Source: Bacteroidales bacterium UBA4345
GTDB lineage: Bacteria > Bacteroidota > Bacteroidia > Bacteroidales > Paludibacteraceae
Reading direction: 5' to 3'
Length of the DNA stretch: 16,554 nucleotides
Assembly: GCA_002396385.1 (NCBI GenBank)
Contig: DGTD01000032.1
Coordinates: forward strand, 1 to 16,554
The notes below the pieces were generated by a model. It ran no database searches and was not told the origin of the DNA. It saw only the letters and a program-made list of their open reading frames with translations. Positions 7,827 to 14,216 of the stretch are shown here, one piece after another. Every line of letters begins with the position of its first letter. Positions within the stretch are counted from its first letter, which is position 1. The position numbers and the translations under genes were made by a program.

Positions 7827-8372
7827 TTAAAAATCAGGATTTAGATATACCCAATCCGTAGATTCGAAAACCTTCTTTGAAGGAATTTGAAACTTCAAGT
7901 CGCCCATTTTTTTATTTATCTTGTTCAACAATCGGCTGAAGTTCTCGTAACTTCTATCAAAGATTTCGTCTCCTTTATGATCTTCCAGCCACTTGTATTC
8001 GAAATCACATTTGGCCTTCAGACGCTCATACTGCTGAGTGGTAATAGGAGCCACCCAAACGATACGATTGGGATTAGGGTTTTCGTGACTGGTACGCAAA
8101 ATCATCTGGTATGGGGTAAATATCAAATAATAGCGCCCATCGGTGGCCCAACTATCCCAATAATAATTAACGGAGTTTTTATTCCACGCGGAAAAACTAC
8201 ATCTCACATAATCGTATTTACCGCTTAACAGGTCGTTAGGCAACACAACAACATTATAGACAGAATCGTAAACTACAGGTGCAGGTAGACCTTCCGACTT
8301 CAAATTGGCGGGATATTGTGAAAACACATTTACGGAAAAACACAATAAAAGGAGTATTGAATAAATTTTCAT
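7827..8372 (-). CDS. Secreted protein of unknown function, 181 aa
   Basis: The protein starts MKIYSILLLLCFSVNVFSQ, a clear signal peptide with probable cleavage after S18 or Q19 (Bacteroidota exported proteins often begin with Q after cleavage). It is therefore exported to the periplasm or beyond; there is no lipobox and no further membrane segment. The mature part is rich in Tyr and Trp (SVNYYWDSWATDGRYY, STDWVYLNPDF) with a charged helical stretch near residues 115-155. No type IX sorting domain is seen. I do not recognise the family. It has its own promoter just upstream and a terminator separating it from the porP-like gene, so it is an independent unit. It lies between the two 77-bp direct repeats, which may mark it as a recently gained or shuffled cassette. 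Confidence 0.75.
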   Translation of the reverse strand: MKIYSILLLLCFSVNVFSQYPANLKSEGLPAPVVYDSVYNVVVLPNDLLSGKYDYVRCSFSAWNKNSVNYYWDSWATDGRYYLIFTPYQMILRTSHENPNPNRIVWVAPITTQQYERLKAKCDFEYKWLEDHKGDEIFDRSYENFSRLLNKINKKMGDLKFQIPSKKVFESTDWVYLNPDF

Positions 8373-8397
8373 AAAATAGATTTGGCTGTTAACATTG

Positions 8398-8431
8398 CAA
8401 ATATAGCATAATCACTCCATCAAACAAAAAA
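8398..8431 (-). promoter_or_regulatory. Bacteroides-type promoter for the 181-aa secreted protein gene
   Basis: On the minus strand TTTTTTG (8431-8425) and TATATTTG (8405-8398) are separated by exactly 19 bp, matching the Bacteroides primary sigma-factor consensus TTTG, 19-21 bp, TAnnTTTG. The predicted start site would be some 15 to 20 nt before the ATG at 8372, giving a very short leader. The -33 box is the T-run of the upstream terminator, so the two elements overlap. Confidence 0.72.
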
Positions 8432-8451
8432 GCCAGCCCTTTAGGGCTGAC
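8425..8451 (-). terminator. Rho-independent terminator, minus strand
   Basis: CAGCCCT (8434-8440) and AGGGCTG (8443-8449) form a perfect 7-bp GC-rich stem with a minimal loop. On the minus strand this is followed within two bases by TTTTTT (8431-8426). The orientation means that it ends transcripts coming from the porP/ompA/adhesin operon to the right. There is no T-run on the other side, so it is not bidirectional. Confidence 0.85.
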
Positions 8452-8493
8452 TTCCATCTCATTGATTCTGTTCTGTGTTGTTTTTTCCCGGGG

Positions 8494-8730
8494 TTATGGT
8501 TCAGAAATAAGTTCAAACTGGCTCGTTTTGGTCGAGCAGGTGTTAACCAGCGCCTTGTTGCCTTTCACCTTGAAGAACTTGCAGATGACACGGCCCGCCT
8601 CGACACCGCCAAATGCGGCCCCGCCTTGAACGTGAAACACCTCGACAAACGCATTGAGGTCACTAAAAAGCAGGCTGGCGGAAGTAGCGCCGTAGTGGTG
8701 GTGGAGTAGAGGAATCCATTGTGGAAACAA
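8494..8730 (-). pseudogene. Ambiguous remnant ORF between porP-like gene and terminator
   Basis: A 78-codon minus-strand frame ends FELISEP followed by TAA, some 40 bp before the terminator, which is where a real gene's 3' end would sit. Its last 45 codons use well-adapted codons (GGC, AAG, GTG, ACC, CTG) and read naturally (FFKVKGNKALVNTCSTKTSQ). Its first ~33 codons lie over and just outside the antisense of 77-bp repeat copy B, where the evidence favours plus-strand coding. The region is thus probably a junction of two gene tails facing each other: a minus-strand tail at 8494 to about 8630 and a plus-strand tail at 8633-8709. No start codon with a good ribosome-binding site and no family match is seen. 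A genuine small protein is possible but less likely. Confidence 0.3.
8633..8709 (+). repeat. 77-bp direct repeat, copy B (gene 3'-end remnant)
   Basis: This is the partner of 7734-7810, lying 899 bp away in the same orientation and ending in TAG at 8707-8709. In this copy the plus-strand frame stays open upstream for about 70 codons (reading ...LARFGRAGVNQRLVAF, then HLEELADDTARLDTAK), beyond the region shared with copy A. Either this copy is the more complete relic or the openness is the shadow of a minus-strand tail. It begins 82 bp downstream of the porP-like stop in transcription order. Recombination between the copies would delete the secreted-protein gene together with the terminator and promoter. 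Confidence 0.75.
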
Positions 8731-8747
8731 CGGTAAACCTACTTGCC

Positions 8748-8784
8748 GGTAAAGTGTTTCTACTTGGGAGTAGGAACACTTACC
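8748..8784 (-). other. Hairpin immediately downstream of the porP-like gene
   Basis: AAGTGTTTCTAC (8752-8763) pairs with GTAGGAACACTT (8770-8781) with one G-T wobble and a 6-nt loop, and extends by GGT/ACC past a one-base bulge. It starts 6 nt after the porP-like stop codon. No T-run follows on the minus strand, so it is more likely an mRNA 3'-end stabiliser or processing structure than an intrinsic terminator. Confidence 0.55.
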
Positions 8785-8790
8785 AAAACA

Positions 8791-9684
8791 TTAGAAATGT
8801 GCGCTTAACAGAATTTCGTGCGTATTGGAAGGCAGGTTGTTTGCAGAGCCCATGTTCAAGCTGTAGGCATAGCCTATGCGGAAGATGTTAACCTCCATGC
8901 CAAGGTTAACGCACATTATCGACATATCGGTAATGTGTTTCAAGTCAGGCTTCCAAGTGAGTCCTCCCCAAAAAGTTCTTTTAATGAAAAGTGTAGAGCC
9001 AATTTCGGCCTCGTTCACTTGGTGCTGATGGATGTATGAAACCATTGGAGCCAGGTCTAACTCCTGGTTAAGCGGTATAAGGCAGCGGCCATAAGCATAT
9101 ATGTGCCGGCCTTTTTTAAAGGTGGTGGGTTCCGATTCAAGCAGGTGGGTTACCGACAAGCCGAACATCAGGCGCTTGCTTGACAACTCTGCACCAATGT
9201 TAATATCGGGCGATATTTCAGTCTCTTTGTCTTTAACGTATGACGATAGGTCGGGTTCCGCATCGCGCAGATCGTTGGCATAGGGGTCGAAACTGCCGAT
9301 ATTCATACCGGCAGACAAACCGAGCGAGAGAATGTATTTCTCACTTAAGTCCAGATGGTAGGCATAAACGGCATCTACTGTGGTTTGACTGTTCCCAATG
9401 CCAATGTTGTCGTAGTTGGTTGTCAAACCAAAACTCGATCTCAGTCCTTCGTTATAGTAACCAACGTTAAGTAAAGCAGTCTTAGGGGTATTGTCCACTC
9501 CCAACCACTGTAAGCGTCCGAGCAGAAAGGCATCGATGTTTTTCATATTACCAGTACCAGCCGGATTGATGTTCATGCGTGAAAAGATTTGCTGGGACAC
9601 CATAATATCTTGCTGTGCCCAAAGGTCAATTGAAAATAGGGTAGTCAGCAAAAAGGTAAGCAGTGTTTTATTAATCGTTTTCAT
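8791..9684 (-). CDS. PorP/SprF family type IX secretion-associated outer membrane protein
   Basis: This 297-residue protein has a signal peptide (MKTINKTLLTFLLTTLFSIDLWAQQ) and, right after it, the family hallmark VSQQIFSRMNINPAGTG (compare 'Q.mfN...iNPA.aG' in PorP/SprF). The rest alternates short amphipathic strands and Gly-rich turns and ends in ...LLSAHF, with terminal Phe, as expected for an outer-membrane beta-barrel. PorP/SprF paralogues are typically encoded next to type B T9SS cargo and are needed to secrete or anchor that cargo; SprF for SprB in Flavobacterium is the known example. Here the cargo gene (11008-14094) and an OmpA-family gene lie just upstream, with an 11-bp gap to the latter, fitting a dedicated partner rather than the housekeeping PorP. 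It is the last gene before a terminator. Confidence 0.88.
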   Translation of the reverse strand: MKTINKTLLTFLLTTLFSIDLWAQQDIMVSQQIFSRMNINPAGTGNMKNIDAFLLGRLQWLGVDNTPKTALLNVGYYNEGLRSSFGLTTNYDNIGIGNSQTTVDAVYAYHLDLSEKYILSLGLSAGMNIGSFDPYANDLRDAEPDLSSYVKDKETEISPDINIGAELSSKRLMFGLSVTHLLESEPTTFKKGRHIYAYGRCLIPLNQELDLAPMVSYIHQHQVNEAEIGSTLFIKRTFWGGLTWKPDLKHITDMSIMCVNLGMEVNIFRIGYAYSLNMGSANNLPSNTHEILLSAHF

Positions 9685-9695
9685 TGTCTTCTGTT

Positions 9696-10988
9696 TTAGT
9701 CTATTTTCAAAATTTCAACCCGACGGTTCTTCTGGTGCTCGTCTTCTGTTTTAGCGTTTTCAATTAACAGTTTCCTTTCACCATATCCAAACACTTCGAG
9801 CCTGTCGCGTGAAATACCGGCCTTTATCAATTCATTTTGGATGCACATGGCACGGCGGATACTCAAATCTTCGTTGTAGAGGTCGTCTCCTCTCTCGTCG
9901 GTATGGCCAATTATGTGGAAGTTGCTGTTGGGATAAAAATTGATGAAGTCGACAATGGCCTCAATGTCTTTTTTGTATACCGTCGACAGTTGGTCGGAAT
10001 TGAGGTCGAAATAGAAAATGCGGAGGTCCTTGCCGGCAACCACGTGTTTTGACGCCATAATCATAGTGTCTTTCGTAGAAAGCACATCAGACAATTCTTT
10101 GGCCGACGAAGAAAAAGTGGAGCTGTCGGTCACGGTTTTAAGGGCATTCAGCAATTTCTCACTATCGCTAATGGGCTTAACGGTGTCGGTTGCGGCTAGC
10201 AGGGTAGTAGTGTCTTCCTCTATTACAGGAATCCTGTTCCTTTCCACAAAGTCGCGCATAAGTTCGGGAACAGACTTGTTGTCGTTTTTCCCGATATAGA
10301 CGTCGAAGTTGCCTTTATCGGTGTTGGTTTCCGGATTCTTCCTATTGGAACAAAACGTAATCCGTCCGTCTTTCCGGATGTGCGGATAATCTTCATCGCC
10401 ATTCGAATTGATGTTCTTCCCGAGTCTCTTTGGTTGGGAGCATCTGCCACTTGAACTGATTTGAGTGGAGTAAATGTCACGTCCTTTTGAGTCTTTCAGG
10501 TTTGCGGAGAAATAAAGCGTGTTCTTCGCAAATGCCGGATTGCTGACCCTGATAGAGTCATCTGGCAGGTAGTGCCAACTGCAGTAAACAAGTGCCGTGT
10601 GGTCGTACTTCTCACGTTTGACGGTAGTACCAGGGACTTCGAGTAGGACTTTTTCACCCATCTTTCCACCCTTCATTTTAGCGGAATAGAGTTTCCCGTT
10701 GTTGGTAAAATAGTAAGTGTCCTTACCATTGTATGCTATTTGCCCTTCAGCCTTTAAGTTGGTCAATGCCTCATTGAAACTGAGGTCGTATAAGGCACCG
10801 TTGTAGTCGGTTTTCGCAACAAACAGGCTGTCGTTGCGTTTAACGACAATGGTGGTATCGTTGAGGTGCGAAACCGCCTCATATCCGGTTACATTGGTAT
10901 ATTTGTCGATGAAGTTGCATTCAAGGCTTTCCAATGCGTTGCAGAAGCCAGGCACCGAAAGCAAAATGACTATGGTCGATTTTTTCAT
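9696..10988 (-). CDS. OmpA-family protein with beta-propeller-like repeats, T9SS-associated (PorE/SprE-like but shorter)
   Basis: This 430-residue exported protein has an N-terminal hydrophobic signal (MKKSTIVILLSVPGFCNALE). Residues ~150-235 contain two PD40/WD40-like blades (NPAFAKNTLYFSANLKDSKG...DIYS and DYPHIRKDGRITFCSNRK...FDVYIG). After a Ser/Thr-rich linker, residues ~325-430 are an OmpA C-terminal peptidoglycan-binding domain (IFYFDLNSDQLS, GHTDERGDDLYNEDLSIRRA), with the diaminopimelate-contacting D364 and R379 present. PorE, a core T9SS periplasmic protein, also joins a beta-propeller to an OmpA domain but has an N-terminal TPR, which is absent here. The Cys in PGFC is not in a good lipobox, so a soluble periplasmic form is more likely than a lipoprotein. 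Its place between the cargo and PorP/SprF-like genes suggests that it anchors this outer-membrane module to the cell wall. Confidence 0.87.
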   Translation of the reverse strand: MKKSTIVILLSVPGFCNALESLECNFIDKYTNVTGYEAVSHLNDTTIVVKRNDSLFVAKTDYNGALYDLSFNEALTNLKAEGQIAYNGKDTYYFTNNGKLYSAKMKGGKMGEKVLLEVPGTTVKREKYDHTALVYCSWHYLPDDSIRVSNPAFAKNTLYFSANLKDSKGRDIYSTQISSSGRCSQPKRLGKNINSNGDEDYPHIRKDGRITFCSNRKNPETNTDKGNFDVYIGKNDNKSVPELMRDFVERNRIPVIEEDTTTLLAATDTVKPISDSEKLLNALKTVTDSSTFSSSAKELSDVLSTKDTMIMASKHVVAGKDLRIFYFDLNSDQLSTVYKKDIEAIVDFINFYPNSNFHIIGHTDERGDDLYNEDLSIRRAMCIQNELIKAGISRDRLEVFGYGERKLLIENAKTEDEHQKNRRVEILKID

Positions 10989-11007
10989 TTCTCTTTCTCG
11001 TTAAACA

Positions 11008-14000
11008 TTATTTTCTATACAGTTGGATAGTGCCTTTCTTCACTCTGCCATCTTTGAGTTTCAGGACATAAATATAGACACCGGCATCGGCAGTTTCTCC
11101 CTTATAGGTTCCATCCCAACCATTGTTGGAATTGCAGATGACGTCGCCCGAACGGTTGTAGATGATGACGCTGTAGCCAGGCATGAAGTCGTCGTTAGCC
11201 CCGTCCTTTTCATGCGGAGTGAAAACGGTCGGAATCATAATGTTGTCTTTAAACGCATCCACTTCGGTTTGTTCCTCACCATTGCCGGGTTTGTTGCCTT
11301 CCTTGTCGTCTGGTGTTTTGCTGTCGCATGTCTCACCGATGTAAACCTTCCAAGAGCCGGCTGCGCCACTTCCATCTTTAGCCGTGGCAGTAACGGTAAC
11401 ATAGCCGCTGTCTTCACTCTCTTTTGCAGTAAGGGTACCGTCGGCCGTAATTTTTGCAAGGTCGAAATTGTCGATGGTGTATTCAATGTCTTTCAGTGTG
11501 GCGTTATTAGGGGCGATTGTTGCTACAATTTTCATGCTGTTGCCATAGGTAATACATTTTTTACCCGACAACTTAACCGACTCAACCTGAATAGGTCGGT
11601 CAATGTAGATTATAAAGGTCGTGTCACTAAAGACAGTGTAGGTTTCATCGGTGGAGGTGCCATTGTTGAAGACGAGCGAGTATTTCCCCGCCTCACATTC
11701 GGTTTTAACAAATCCATTCGAGCCACTTGAAAGGCTGCTGAAGAAGTTTTTACCCTTCAAGAGGGTGAATTGCAAATTCTTAACTGGAGTATTGTCGTCG
11801 CTGTATAAGAATTTGAAGATCACATTCAGCAATGTCACATCAGAATTGATCGAGAATTTCACATCGTAGTCTGTAACGTCGAATTCTCTTACAATATCGA
11901 GAATCTTAATACGGTAATGGCCTGGAACCAGTTGATCGTGGACAATACCGTTGACGTCAGACATCAGCTGGGAGTGGATTTGGCCTTCGTAAGTACTAGT
12001 CCAACCACCATTGGTCTGTTGTTTTTCAATCTTTGCAAAAACGCCCTGCACATTAGCGCCTTTGGCATCTTTTATTTGGATATCGACCGTCCTTTTAACC
12101 GGAACGACAAAGTAGATGGTGGTATCTTCGTCACCAGGATTAATGTTGAACTCTTGGTCAACTTTGTAGGTTACGGTAGACGTTGGGGTTAGATTGTCAT
12201 TAAAATAGTATTCCGAGGTGTAATGACCTGCCTCTAACGCAGCAGGTTTGTCGAACACGTAATTACCATCTGTGTTTGTTGAGGCCAAATAGGAATAGAG
12301 TTTCTCCTTATAAAAGTACATCGACATGACGTCGGGTGTAATGACTTCCCCGTCGTGCAAAAATTTGAAATAGACATTCCTTGTCTTTCCCAGAAGGAAG
12401 TAGAGGGTAGTGTCGTGGTCAATTCCCAGGGTATAGGTTTGTTCCACAGCCGAGAAGGAGAGTGTATCAGCTGTGGTCAGGTATTGTTTGTAACCTTTTT
12501 TGTCGCTAAGTTTATCGTAGATCGATGAAAATACAGATTCGTCATCTTTCGTTATTTCGAAACAGTAAACACCGTCGACACGGGTAGAATCGGCGTTCAG
12601 GACATACAGGTCGACCTTATACTGGTCTTCAATTTTAAAATCGATAAATTTAACGGGTGCGTCGAGTTCGGTCGTGAACTCGTCCTCATAGTTCTTGGTA
12701 TGAAAGGGTTCGTCAACCTTAAAACTGTATCTGTATTTTCCTTCAGGCAGGCATAGCGTGTCTGTAAACTTTTTCAAGCCATCGGTATCGGTTTTCGGAT
12801 AGTATTCGGAATAGTTTATAAGCGCAGTGAAGTCGGTATAATTAACGAATACGTTTAAGTCGATATATTCTACCGATTGAGGGTGGAACTGTTTGCCATT
12901 ATGGAAAAATCGGAATACAACCTTTTGACAGTCAGGTCCGAAATTTGAGGTCGACAGGCAGACAGAAATAGTGGTATCTTTGTTTATCGCTATATTTTGC
13001 AATTTTTCGTCGCGGATAGAAAAATCGTAGACTCCTTTCTTTACGGTGAAGGTCAAAGAACCTTTACTGTTTGTAGAACTGAGGTTTTGAAAAGGTGTGC
13101 CAGATTCGGCACAGCTACAAACAATATTCCGCAACGGTGTGGAGTCGGCGCAACTAAACACATTAATGTGAACGTGGATGTCTTTGTTTTTATATTCATC
13201 ATTACCGCCCTCACTTCCACCTTCCTCGTTTCCGTCGTCAGGTAAGACAATGTTTACAATATTGTTTGTTTGTGAATTGGTAGAATTGATTTTGAACGTG
13301 TTACTAATGGTTCCATAGTCTTTGGTAGTTACTGAATATTTGAATTCGCCAACCGGACATGAAATTTTGTTATCTGTTAAACTATAGAGGATGTAGCCGT
13401 CTTTCTCGTTAGTACCATGCGCCATAACGAGACCAAAATTGACATACGATCCGTTTTGAAACTGGCTAATTGCAATGTCTTTGGCATAAACAGAGATGGG
13501 TTTGTCCTTCTTGACAAAGCGGAATTTAGTCAAGTAGGTGATTAACTTGGAAGACATTGCAATTTCGGTACTGATATTCTTATCGGCAACAACAAAGTCT
13601 GTTACACCATTCGAAGCCTCGTAGGTATATAGGCCTTCAGGCACTACATACAGCACCTTTCCGTCGGTTCCAGATACTTTTTTAGCGATTTTTTTCCGTG
13701 TGCCGTCCTCTTCCCTTTTGTAGAGGGTTACACTGTTACCGCTCGAGGGTTTACCTTTCTCGTCTTTAAATGTGATTGAAACACGCCGATAGTCGAGGTT
13801 TACCCAGGTGGGTTCTCCATTTTTCACAGAAAAGGCACCCGTGTTAAGGTCACCATAGTTGAAACTGTAGGTGTAGTCTCCAGCAGGGAAATTGTAGTCA
13901 ATTACCCTACCTTCCTCGTCGGTAGTGTATGTTTTGAACAGTTTTCCGTTCTGGTTGATGTTGACCTTGAAATTTTGCAATGGAGCATTCAGTGTGTCGG

Positions 14001-14094
14001 AAATCTCAATAGTCAATACACCTTGTGAAAACGCGGAAGGCATCAACAACAGTGATAGAAAAAATAATAAAATTTCTTTAGTCAAAGATTTCAT
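11008..14094 (-). CDS. Large multi-domain surface protein with type B T9SS (gliding-motility/CHU_C) C-terminal sorting domain
   Basis: The protein is 1,028 residues from the ATG at 14094-14092. I chose this start because a signal peptide begins there (MKSLTKEILLFFLSLLLMPS, then AFSQG); the frame is open 31 codons further up to 14187, but that would bury the signal. Most of the mature part is a string of roughly eight beta-sandwich modules of ~80-100 residues sharing a pattern: a Tyr-containing 'G.Y' turn, then 'DTTI.F.V' (KDTTISVC, HDTTLYFLL, EDTTIYFVV, SDTTFIIYI), resembling carboxypeptidase-regulatory or SpaA-like repeats. Acidic Gly/Glu linkers follow residue ~280 and residue ~915. A Big_2-like domain (~825-912) precedes the last ~85 residues: IPTVFTPHEKDGANDDF ... 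IYNRSG ... NNGWDGTYKG ... AGVYIYVLKLKDG, the CHU_C/type B T9SS sorting domain. It should be exported by T9SS and displayed or released with help from the neighbouring PorP/SprF-like protein. An adhesin or surface filament is the likely role; the ligand is unknown. Confidence 0.88.
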   Translation of the reverse strand: MKSLTKEILLFFLSLLLMPSAFSQGVLTIEISDTLNAPLQNFKVNINQNGKLFKTYTTDEEGRVIDYNFPAGDYTYSFNYGDLNTGAFSVKNGEPTWVNLDYRRVSITFKDEKGKPSSGNSVTLYKREEDGTRKKIAKKVSGTDGKVLYVVPEGLYTYEASNGVTDFVVADKNISTEIAMSSKLITYLTKFRFVKKDKPISVYAKDIAISQFQNGSYVNFGLVMAHGTNEKDGYILYSLTDNKISCPVGEFKYSVTTKDYGTISNTFKINSTNSQTNNIVNIVLPDDGNEEGGSEGGNDEYKNKDIHVHINVFSCADSTPLRNIVCSCAESGTPFQNLSSTNSKGSLTFTVKKGVYDFSIRDEKLQNIAINKDTTISVCLSTSNFGPDCQKVVFRFFHNGKQFHPQSVEYIDLNVFVNYTDFTALINYSEYYPKTDTDGLKKFTDTLCLPEGKYRYSFKVDEPFHTKNYEDEFTTELDAPVKFIDFKIEDQYKVDLYVLNADSTRVDGVYCFEITKDDESVFSSIYDKLSDKKGYKQYLTTADTLSFSAVEQTYTLGIDHDTTLYFLLGKTRNVYFKFLHDGEVITPDVMSMYFYKEKLYSYLASTNTDGNYVFDKPAALEAGHYTSEYYFNDNLTPTSTVTYKVDQEFNINPGDEDTTIYFVVPVKRTVDIQIKDAKGANVQGVFAKIEKQQTNGGWTSTYEGQIHSQLMSDVNGIVHDQLVPGHYRIKILDIVREFDVTDYDVKFSINSDVTLLNVIFKFLYSDDNTPVKNLQFTLLKGKNFFSSLSSGSNGFVKTECEAGKYSLVFNNGTSTDETYTVFSDTTFIIYIDRPIQVESVKLSGKKCITYGNSMKIVATIAPNNATLKDIEYTIDNFDLAKITADGTLTAKESEDSGYVTVTATAKDGSGAAGSWKVYIGETCDSKTPDDKEGNKPGNGEEQTEVDAFKDNIMIPTVFTPHEKDGANDDFMPGYSVIIYNRSGDVICNSNNGWDGTYKGETADAGVYIYVLKLKDGRVKKGTIQLYRK

Positions 14095-14216
14095 ATAGTT
14101 ATTTTTGAGTTTTTCTTTAAATGTAAAATTAGCAGTTTTTTCATTTGTTTCGCACTTTAAATAGTCTTTTTTCCCCTTTTTGGACAATTTTTTCTATATA
14201 TTGTTTATTGAATAAG

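Noticed and set aside
8748..8784. Intrinsic terminator right after the porP-like gene.
   Set aside because: No T-run follows the stem on the minus strand. The hairpin at 8425-8451 fulfils the criteria.
9696..10988. OmpA-family protein as a lipoprotein.
   Set aside because: The Cys in VPGFC has Phe at -1 and Pro at -3, which does not fit a lipobox.
14095..14187. Upstream extension of the large surface protein by 31 residues (ATG at 14187).
   Set aside because: The extension is lysine-rich and puts the clear signal peptide at residue 32 onward. The ATG at 14094 directly before the signal is the better start.
14095..14216. Promoter upstream of the surface protein gene.
   Set aside because: A TAnnTTTA-like sequence (TACATTTA on the minus strand) is present, but no TTTG lies near 19-21 bp upstream. 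This is too weak to list in such AT-rich DNA.
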